Shown here: in pieces, positions 55,683 to 64,000 of the stretch | How positions within the stretch are numbered: the stretch's first letter is position 1 | Layout: each line of letters begins with the position of its first letter | Source of the DNA: Rhododendron vialii | Taxonomy: Eukaryota > Streptophyta > Magnoliopsida > Ericales > Ericaceae | Reading direction: 5' to 3' | DNA: 64,000 nucleotides | NCBI RefSeq assembly: GCF_030253575.1 | Contig: NC_080561.1 | Span: 7,887,001 to 7,951,000 of the forward strand | Notes under the pieces: generated by a model | Database searches by the model: none | Told to the model about the DNA's origin: nothing | What the model saw: the letters and a program-made list of their open reading frames with translations, nothing else | Made by a program: the position numbers and the translations under genes

Positions 55683-58600
55683 AATAGATATAGATATACA
55701 CGTTTGTATTCATATGTGTGTGTGTGTGTTATGTACTCATCTGTGTGTGGGTAGCTTGAAAGTTGAAAGAATTTGAACCGGCGGGTGTTTAGAAACGGAG
55801 TTGGGGAAAAAAAAAAATGATTGCAAATGGTTATTTGTAACTAAGTCACATATGGCGGTGCATGAGCTCGAGCGTGAAAGTGTCTTTTTAAAGCATCCTA
55901 AAGTACTAGAATTCGCCAGGCCGCGGATTGGGAGCGCGAGGGCGGAGCGAGGATTGAGAATCGGAGCGGAGGGTCCGACGGCCCTAGTGAATGATTATGT
56001 GGCTAAGATTTATGTGCTTGAGTTGTGATTGATTTGGAAGGTTTGTTTTGGATTTATGAGGACTTGAATAACATTTTGAGCACTGTTTATGTGTGATTTT
56101 TACAAAATTAATGGAACAAGAGCTGGGTTTTTGGAATATTAGGTGAATGAAAGAGAAGAACATAGGTTGGTCACGGAGGGAGATCATGCAATCTTCCGAT
56201 GTATGTCGTTTCGTCTTCTGCCCTCCTCAATGTTAGATATATACACATGTATATATATTCCTATGCTTGTGTATGTGTACACCTCTATTTATGGGTAATG
56301 GTTATTTGTAATGCCCTCTCAAAGTGGGTCCCATGTATATGTAGGTCTCACCCCATGGGAGAGGAGCGGTACCTATGTAGCATGGACACTTCGTTAGAGG
56401 TCACGTACCGGTGTCGGACACCGACACTCTCCGAATACTCTCCTGACACGTGTCAGACACTCATTTCCAAGTGTCCTAGTTTTTTTTATCTATGTTTTCC
56501 ATTTGGACACTCCGGGGACACTAAAAAAGCTCTAGACACTCTCAGGCACTTGGAAAACAAGTCGGGGTTGATAAAAGAAATAGTAGGATTCTTAAAACTT
56601 AGAGAAGTCATGTGTTTTGGGTGACGGGTGATGGTTTATTGGTTAAAAAGGCACACAAATGATCAAATGCTTTTGGTCGAAATACTTTTATGAATGATAT
56701 GATGGTGGTTATAATGTAACGTATATGTGGTGTTACATATTTACAATTAGAATCTTAATTGTTTTACCTTTTCTTCATGTGATAGTATACATATATGCTT
56801 TTTAAAATGTGTCCCCTAGCGTGTCGTGTCCTCAATTTTTTTAAAATTCGCATGTCGGAGTGTCAGTGTCGTGTCATGTGTCCGTGTCGGTGCTACATAA
56901 AGCGGTACAAATAACCTTTGCATCTAAAATTTTCTCGTTAGTTAGCTTAGTTTACCATGTTGCATTCCAGCTACGTATTTATCTGCTTAAGATGGAATTG
57001 GGAAATTTGTTTTGGATTTATGAGGACTTTGAACAATTTTTTCAAGCATTGTTTGAGTGTGATTTTTACCAATTTTATGGAACAAGAGCTGGGTTTTTTG
57101 AAGTAATAGATGAATAAAAAAAAGAACATAGGTTGGTCATAGGATAGGGGTTGGCAGACAGGGCTGTGGCCTTCCCAAACTTCTGCAAATTCTCATGAAC
57201 CGCACCCAATATTTTGTATATGCTAGATTAACAGAACTTAACTCGTATCTATTTAAGGAAGGTAACTCTTCTAAAAAGCAAGTTCAAGTTATACAAATTT
57301 TCATGTGTTTAAGCATATTAGATAGGCAAGTGGGGTGGTAGCCTGTAGCCAAGTTGGAAGGCACTATATACCCCCATGCACAAGACCAAGGGTCAAGTCT
57401 CACTAACAACACTAACACCTTACACAAGGCCAAGGGTCAAGTCTCACTAACAACACTAACACCTAACACTTCTTGCATGTTCTCAAAAAAAAAAAAAAGC
57501 ATATTAGATAGCCTTCTCAGCCTGAAAGTGAACCTAGGGAGGGAAGTGAGAAGTAACTTGAGCTTCGAAGGAGGGCAGGGAAGGACATACAAGACAAGTT
57601 GAAAAGAGAAACTAGTATTGCCCCCTTCAAATACGGTAGCCTATATCAATTAGATATAAGTTAACCTTAGCCTCTCTGAAATCCAAACAATTTAATGTGG
57701 GCCACTTTTCGAAGTTTCGGCTTCCGCCACTGTGTCGAAAAATGATCAGGTTATTATTACCTACCTATTGATACATTTCCAATACACTTTCCCATTGTAG
57801 TTATCTGTTTTCTTTCACTTGCACTAATACATGGTTGTGCTGTACTGTTGATCTGCAGAAATTGAGTGTACCTCAGAACTGGTTCTGTCATTTTTATGCT
57901 TTGGCTGTGGTTTGGACAACATTCTTGTTGCTTGCCACTTGGTTTTACGCGCATAACATGGCACCATTGGTCTCTGAGCCATTCCAGTACTCCTCTATTG
58001 CCACGTACTTGACAGGGGCGTCAAGTATATTTTCTTCGCATAAATCTCGTTCAAGCGCCCTAAAGCATAGATATAGGGTTTGGCAATCTGTATTTCTGCT
58101 TTTGTTGATGGAAGTTCAAGCTCTGAGACGCCTTTATGAGACTATATATACATTCAAGTACAGTCCCTCAGCCCGGATGCACATATTTGGCTACCTAGCT
58201 GGCTTGTTGTAAGTTTCATGAGACTTTTATAATCTGTTTTGTTAATCTGTAGTTCTCTTTATAAAACTTTTATCGTTGTTTGAATTTGAGTTTGAGAGAG
58301 TTACTCGATTCTGGAAAATAGGAGATCTTTTACTTGAAGTTGAACCTCCCATGGTCAAAATATCCATGGCAACCATGTAGTAGACTTGTAGGGTTTTGGG
58401 CGTTGATCAACATATTGTCTTCCCTCTTACTTTTAAGGGAGTATTTGTCTCGTGTATTGTGCCAATGATCTTGGCATTATTCATATTTTTAGTGTGGAAA
58501 TCATACTATATGCTTTCCAGCAGAATTGTGAAGGTTCAAGGATCAAAACTGAAAAATGTATCAAGGCAGTTTCTGTTGTCATGCTAGCAAGTAGCAAATA

Positions 58601-60013
58601 TAGCATGTGTTAACATTTAAGTATTGAAAATCTTATATTACGGTTATGACACCGTGATCCAGCATAAAAATGGTATCTTTCGATCTGCTTATATGATTTT
58701 GATATAGGTTATTTCACTAACATTTAAAAGTTATTTCACTAATCTTTTGGTATCTTTCTGAGGATAGTTTCTACGCAGCAGCACCACTTTCACTTTGCTG
58801 CACATTTGCACCGGAGGTCTTTCAATTTGCAATGAACCACGTGGCTGAGTTTATAGTTAAAGGAAAGAATCAGATGTTTCAGATCCCAAACAGTGAATTT
58901 GATTGGTGGGAATTTGTGGGTCCTCTTATGAAACTTCGGTGGAACTCATGGATTGGAATGGCTATATTTTTCTGGGGTTGGATTCATCAGCGCCGTTGTC
59001 ATGCAATTCTTGTAAGCTTCTCGTCTGTCATGTTCATTTGTTTTATTGAGATGCCAAGTGCATAATCAATTCTTTTTTTGGCCAACGGAACAGAAATTGC
59101 TTAAAATGTTACTCAATGACTTCTGAGATCTCATTTGTCTTCTAGGATAGTATAGCGAAATATATTATCCGTAAGTATAAGTCGGTGCAGCAGTTGAAAT
59201 ATATGATTTGTGAGATCTCATTTGTCTACATTTCTTGATTTGATTGCTAAAAGGTCTGGAATTTTGTTTCATGGAGGTCTAAAACTGACTTCTGGTATTT
59301 AGTGGCAACAGTCGCTTTTGAATGATGATATATTCACAATAAAATGTATTATACGATTTCCTGGTCCATTGTCGCCGTCCCCTTTCTGTGGTTGTAGATT
59401 ATGCAACAGAGAAAGTTGGTGGAAATGTTACTTGCCCATTTACAACTGCTACGATATATTCTGCCTTTTCTGTTATCACTGACCGAATCATTTCATTTCG
59501 GCCAGGGCTCATTACGGGAGAACTCAGAACAAGCTGATGAGTACGTAATCCCTCATGGCGATTGGTTTGACTATGTCTCATCTCCGCACTACCTAGCTGA
59601 GATCGTAATTCTCTCTTGTCCCCTTCTTTTTGTTTCTTTCTTTTCAAGTAATTTTTTGTTGTACCGAGGAACCCACAGTTATTTGCACCTAATTTTGCGA
59701 TCTCTTCTCTTATGAAGGTTATATATGCTGGTCTTGTGGTAGCTAGTGGTGGTACAGACCTCACAATCTGGTTACTTTTTGGATTTGTGGTATTGCTTCA
59801 TTTCCTTCACTTGAGAAGTTATCAAGAATCGCGAATTGCTTTTGTTTTCCGCGTAATCTGTCAATTCTTGTCTGAAGACCTAGTTTCTTTCTTGAATTGA
59901 TGTGGCAGGTGGCGAATCTTGCTTTTGCAGCGGCAGAAACACATAGGTGGTATCTACGTAAATTCGACAATTACCCTAGGGACCGATTTGCCATTATTCC
60001 GATTGTATATTAG
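55440..60013 (+). CDS. PPRD2: polyprenol reductase (PPRD2/DFG10/SRD5A3-like)
   Basis: ER-membrane enzyme that reduces the alpha-isoprene unit of polyprenol to make dolichol for protein glycosylation. Six exons (55440-55595, 57859-58208, 58768-59011, 59506-59604, 59718-59789, 59909-60013) join in phase to 341 residues. The N-terminus [20 protein letters not shown] is hydrophobic; [20 protein letters not shown] opens exon 2; several more membrane segments follow. The steroid 5-alpha-reductase C-terminal domain is visible as [33 protein letters not shown], and [19 protein letters not shown] before the terminal AIIPIVY. Length and motif order fit the plant PPRD family. Intron 1 (2.26 kb) begins almost directly with a CT microsatellite and holds partial duplications of the exon 1 end, a SINE and other repeats. 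Confidence 0.95.
55622..55681 (+). repeat. (CT)30 microsatellite in PPRD2 intron 1
   Basis: Sixty uninterrupted bases of CT start 26 bp after the exon 1 donor. It is the longest pure dinucleotide tract in the window and probably length-polymorphic. It is a candidate GAGA-factor site. Confidence 0.97.
56030..57145 (+). repeat. direct ~150-bp duplication flanking an insertion in intron 1
   Basis: TTTGTTTTGGATTTATGAGG ... GGAACAAGAGCTGGGTTTTT ... GAACATAGGTTGGTCA occurs at 56041-56175 and again at 57008-57140. Between them, 56181-56280 is a partial copy of the exon 1 end and donor. A repeat with mirrored TATGTAGCAYSGACAC ends (about 56370-56905, GTGTCGGACACCGACAC inside) appears to be an inserted dispersed element. 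Confidence 0.8.
57326..57497 (+). mobile_element. tRNA-derived SINE with 14-bp TSD
   Basis: The 14-mer AGCATATTAGATAG occurs on both sides (57312-57325 and 57498-57511). The insert starts GCAAGTGGGGTGGTAGCC, has an A-box-like TAGCCAAGTTGG and a B-box-like AGGGTCAAGTCTC, contains a tandemly duplicated tail unit (AGGGTCAAGTCTCACTAACA twice), and ends in a 14-A tail. It sits in PPRD2 intron 1 in sense orientation, about 360 bp before exon 2. Confidence 0.9.
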
Positions 60014-60965
60014 TGCTTACACTACAGAGAAAGGGTTCCCCAGGAAATCCGAAATCATCCTAGTGACTGAACCCTTTTTTGGCGTTTTTTTCGCCAAGTA
60101 AAGCTTTACTTTGTTCAATTGGTGGCGGCATTTGTATAGACAGTCATCCACAGGGTATGATATGTATCTGTTGTTTCATTAGTAAAACACCAGGAAAGGA
60201 CAGAAACTACGTTGCTGATAAAAAAGAACAGAAACTACATACTCGTAAAACCAAGGTTCAGAAACGACGAAACCAAGAACTCTCGCTACGTTCTCCTCTT
60301 CTTTTGCTACCTAAAAGTATACTATTGATCAGGCATCGTTTTGGAAGTGAGGTTTTTTTTTTTTTTAAACAATTGGATGAAAATATTGATTGACGACTTC
60401 AAAAACAAGTAAAATTGGCGTGAATGGCGACTCCAGAAATTGTTTGGGATGGGGTCATTTACGTAGCTAGTTCTATAGAGATACAAATTTGTTCATATCG
60501 AGATTACTTGGATATATACTGGAGCAGTCTTCAAATCCAATGCCATACATATCTAGTCATTTAAATGCAGACGTGATCGAGCTTGTTTCTGGAGTTGATC
60601 GGGAGATCCACATGCATTAGATGATTCCGAATACATTTGTGTCTAGATTGGGATCTAGGGAAACTTGGTAATGTATCTAATTTAATTTCGCAACTTGAGA
60701 TGCACTTTAAATAAATTAGATTGGGTAGGGAAACTCTATGAACCCGCCCCATTGCCGTTCCTACGTACGCCCTAGATTCAAGCCAATTCAACAATTTCCC
60801 CTCGTACCCCTTGTTAGCTATGTTTGCCATCATAAAACCAAAATCAAACCACCAATAGAATCCAAAGTAAGTTCAATCCACCACATCAAACACCGTTCGT
60901 TTCCTCATGTTTTATTATCAGCAGAAAATAAAAGGAACCTCGCCACTCACACAACCACGACCAAT
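60014..60965. other. 3' flanks of two convergent genes
   Basis: PPRD2 (plus) and the aldo-keto reductase (minus) converge here, so most of this stretch is probably 3' UTR and termination signals of both. No further gene or clear repeat. Confidence 0.5.
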
Positions 60966-63435
60966 TTATGCATACATATCGACACCCCAGAATACCGCAG
61001 GTTGATTGGTCCGGTGGCTCCGGTCAATGCTTTTAATCAGATCCATGTCCTCCTTGGTCAGCTCAAAGTCAGAAACTTTGATGTTCTCCTCCAGTCGCTC
61101 GAGTTTCGATGACTTTGGGATGACTACCGTGTTTCGCTGAATACCCCACCGGAGAACAATCTGAGCCACAGTCTTTTTATATTTCTCAGCTAAACCCTGA
61201 AACCATGGAATCAAAGGGCAAAATCGTTTAGACACCTTAGAATTCCTGAAAGCGATTATATTCTTTTGCCATAAGATTAGACGGATACAAAGTTTTAACT
61301 TACTTTGAGAATGGGATCGTCCAAACATGACACAGAACCAAACCATTCGGTGTTAGCCGTGGCACCACCTAGAGGGGTGTGGGCTGTGACGCAGATGCCG
61401 TGCTTTTGGCAGAATTTGACGAGAGAATCACGCTGGAAGTAGGGGTGTGTTTCGATCTGGTTCACAGCAGGCTTCACTTTAGAATAAGCCAAGCAATCTC
61501 TAGTAAGGAAAATGTCATAGTTGCTGCAAAATAAAATAAAAAAAATGCCATGAAGAAATTAGAAGTCCTGTGATACGTGAGAATTATCTACAATTGAGAT
61601 GGTACAAAAGAATGGGAAAAAGAGCAATATAATGCGGAAGTGTCCAACAGCAGAGAAATCCGCCTTAATTGTGCTTTGAGTTGCCAGATATTCCATAGCA
61701 AAGTACTATGAAACATATTACTATGATAGGTAAGAGGTGAAAATGACAAAGAGAGGTATGTTACAAGAGTTTCGCAAATACAATGCTTAAGGAGATATTT
61801 TTTGCACAATTAAAAAGTTCTTGTTGAGCCAGAGGTCGATAGTAGTCTGTGAAGAACACCTTTGGGTATCTTCGATGTGAAATTAACCAAATGCAAATCT
61901 CTCACGTCAACTAAACATCACCCATTCAACTATACATGACCACAATTAAAAAAGCAGAAAAAGGTGACAAATCCGAACACAGAAACGTTGACATTATATT
62001 CCTATCAACTTTCAAAGAGGGGACAAGGTATAGGCTATATAACACTGGGATGAGATCAAAGGGTCACTTTTTTGTGTTGCATGCCTGAAAGTTAATAGGA
62101 ACTCCTCAACACCTCATAGCTTATTGACCTAAAATAAACAGTTTTTCTTCCCGTCTTCCAGGATTGTGAGAGCGAAATAGACTCAATAGACAAGCAACAA
62201 CCGTATAGTATATTACCATGTTATGTGGTGCCCTATATCATTAGCAAATGACAGAAAATGGTAACTCAATGCACCTGATTCCTATGCTCTGAACTAAACC
62301 CATGGAAACCAGATCTTCCATGGCATGCCAGGTAGATTCCAAGGATATCGTCGTGTCTATGTCCAGCACACCATCATCACCCAAAGCACTATCAGTTGTA
62401 CCAACTCCTGCAAGTGTCAGAAATATGTCACAAAAGATTATCGAAATTAAAATTAATAGAAAAATCTTAACCCATCGTGTTAAGAATCCGCAAAAAATTT
62501 ATATCAGTGAGCAGTTCTGGGACTCGTACCCATTAGTGAATCTTTGTCACATGCTATACCACATGGCGGTTAAGGTGCAAATAATACCATATAATCTAGA
62601 ATTCTAAATGCACTTTTCACAATTTCTACGCACTTCCACCTTCTTATATGTACTTTCACCGCTTGAAACACATTTTTCGAACCTTACCCACCTCCCAATG
62701 GGTTATGATTAGCATTCCCTAGTAGATATATCCATGTAGATTACAGAACATCTGAAAGTATATTAAGATGTATACATCCACATGGTTCAGCCACCCGCAA
62801 TGTGCCAGTGCCACTGCCTCATAATGACACTAGTTTAGGTTCAGAAATCATTTGCACAGTACTTGAATGGGTATTCAAGTCTACCTATCTTCCACTACAA
62901 AGTATCCATCCTAAGATCTCAATCCAAATTACACTCTGCACCACTTCATATGAGTTACAATGTTAACATTTGTAAGTTCTTCACTCTGTAATTTCATCAA
63001 AGAAACCCAGTTATACAGTCAAAATAAGTTTTGAGTTATTCAGCCCTTTGATCTTGCGTCCTGACATAACAGCATGGAAACAAGATATATTAAGGTGAAA
63101 CGGAAGGTGGAAAGCACCAGTATGCCTCGTGGCTATGGGGAAGTGAACAAGGTATAAATCCAGATAATCAAGCTGAAGCTTCTTCAAACTGTCTTTACAG
63201 GCTTCTAAAACATGTCCATGATCTGAATTCCAAAGCTGCAGTCAGGACAAAATACAATAAGATAAATGTCACTACCAGGACAATGAGTGATTAATGACAG
63301 AGCAAAACAAAAAAGAGTAGGGTAAATTTGTATGACTAGCCTTGGTAGTAATGAAAAGATCCTCTCTCTTAACAAGCCCTGTCTGAAATGCTTCAGCGAG
63401 TGCCTCACCAACTTCTGCTTCATTCTTGTAATCAG
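60966..63435 (-). CDS. aldo-keto reductase, mannose/sorbitol-6-phosphate reductase type (5' end outside window)
   Basis: NADPH-dependent cytosolic reductase of sugar phosphates or related aldehydes. Five exons are in the window (63341-63435, 63118-63235, 62275-62407, 61304-61523, 60966-61196). They give the last 265 residues of a family about 309 long; about 44 N-terminal residues, including the catalytic Asp, lie beyond 64000. Visible: ADYKNEAEVGEALAEAF with the catalytic Tyr, KREDLFITTK/LWNSDHGHV with the Lys, DYLDLYLVHFP with the His, AVNQIETHPYFQRDSLVKFC, VIPKSSKLERLEENIKV (NADP-binding) and RTNQPAVFWGVDMYA. The intron after ITTK has a GC donor. Closest known relatives are celery mannose-6-phosphate reductase and sorbitol-6-phosphate dehydrogenase; the true substrate cannot be told. 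Confidence 0.95.
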
Positions 63436-64000
63436 CTGAAAGCACAAATTTATCGGCCATCATCTACCAGAAAATAGCTCAAAAAGATTTTGTGGAAATA
63501 CACTGGAAACAATGGCAAAGTAAACTTAATGGTTAAATTCTCATACATCTACTGGTCTTATATTTGCTTTGTAAACCAGCCCCAAGAGGAACATCAATGT
63601 TTCAAACTTCCAAAATCCCTTGAACATTATACGAGGTATGGAATGCAGATAATGATATCATGCATCTGTTGTATATGAGGGCTGATTTTCTGGCATAGGA
63701 GGGAACTGGTAAGTACAATTTTAAAGAGAGTGCTATGCCATTTCAATGAGGACATAGTTCAGATTCCACAAGAGGAGCAAGAGATTCCTCGTACTTCGTA
63801 CAAAACTATGTCGTTATTTCTTACCCTCAACATATGGTAGTCGTGCCATTGCATGTCAGTTGGAGAAGATTATAGCAGAAAACATGGCATCATTATGAAA
63901 TTCACAGGGAATTGAGGAGTTGAGGGAATCGGCTTTCCCACAAAAAGGTAAGGGTGGTTCTTTCCACCTAATACTCAAAATCTATTGTACGCCGGAGCCT
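63436..64000. other. first intron of the aldo-keto reductase gene, no exon seen
   Basis: The expected N-terminal exon (ending just before ADYKNE, with the Asp of the catalytic set) was searched for on the minus strand and not found before the window edge. Confidence 0.6.

Noticed and set aside
55370-55754. Long Ser-Leu repeat frames across the CT tract
   Set aside because: They are translations of (CT)n and not coding; exon 1 ends at the GT donor at 55596.
57145-57735. Possible complete hAT element ending at CCGCCACTG near 57735
   Set aside because: The right terminus resembles the hAT MITE end, but the supposed left end (CAGGGCTGTGGCC) is a poor inverse match and no 8-bp TSD was found.
58396-58587. 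Plus-strand frame between PPRD2 exons 2 and 3
   Set aside because: Hydrophobic composition looks membrane-like, but it lies in an intron, is out of phase with both exons and has no family match.

Overview
The window is nuclear DNA from a flowering plant, almost certainly a eudicot. It has compact plant genes with GT-AG introns, long AT-rich spacers, and very many short non-autonomous transposons (Stowaway-, Tourist-, hAT- and Mutator-like MITEs, foldback elements, SINEs and a 5S-bearing TRIM-like LTR). No species marker is present; an asterid is possible but not shown.

Eight protein genes can be read exon by exon. They are: cytosolic ribosomal protein S11 (uS17; 2069-4322, minus); the mitochondrial ATP synthase e-subunit-like protein (11339-14095, minus); the parvulin prolyl isomerase PIN1 (15905-19367, plus); plastid amidophosphoribosyltransferase (ATase/PurF, first step of purine synthesis; 21640-24647, plus); a group I bZIP factor like bZIP29/VIP1 (26181-30120, minus); a class II BASIC PENTACYSTEINE GAGA-binding factor (46252-47684, minus, probably with a 5' UTR exon near 51.4-51.5 kb); polyprenol reductase (PPRD2-like; 55440-60013, plus); and a mannose/sorbitol-6-phosphate reductase-like aldo-keto reductase (60966-63435, minus) whose first exon lies past the right edge. 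There are two gene relics: a PPR pseudogene (8590-9540) and a LINE-type RNase H fragment (45325-45760).

Layout: 0.5-10.5 kb holds RPS11 followed by nested TIR elements, the PPR relic and a long inverted repeat. 11.3-30.1 kb is the gene-rich part, with MITEs in introns and spacers. 31-45 kb has no gene and is packed with foldback elements, a nested Mutator-like/hAT insertion and a 5S-derived TRIM LTR. 45-55 kb holds the BPC gene and its repeat-rich upstream region, including a perfect 70-bp inverted repeat, a tandem segmental duplication and a SINE. 55-64 kb holds PPRD2 and the aldo-keto reductase.

The genes are ordinary unlinked housekeeping and regulatory loci, not an operon or biosynthetic cluster. 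I found no convincing new biochemical system. The unusual content is structural: palindromic element families that share a motif order across unrelated arms, MITEs that share an internal core, duplicated gene ends, and GA/CT tracts near several 5' ends in the same window as a GAGA-binding factor.
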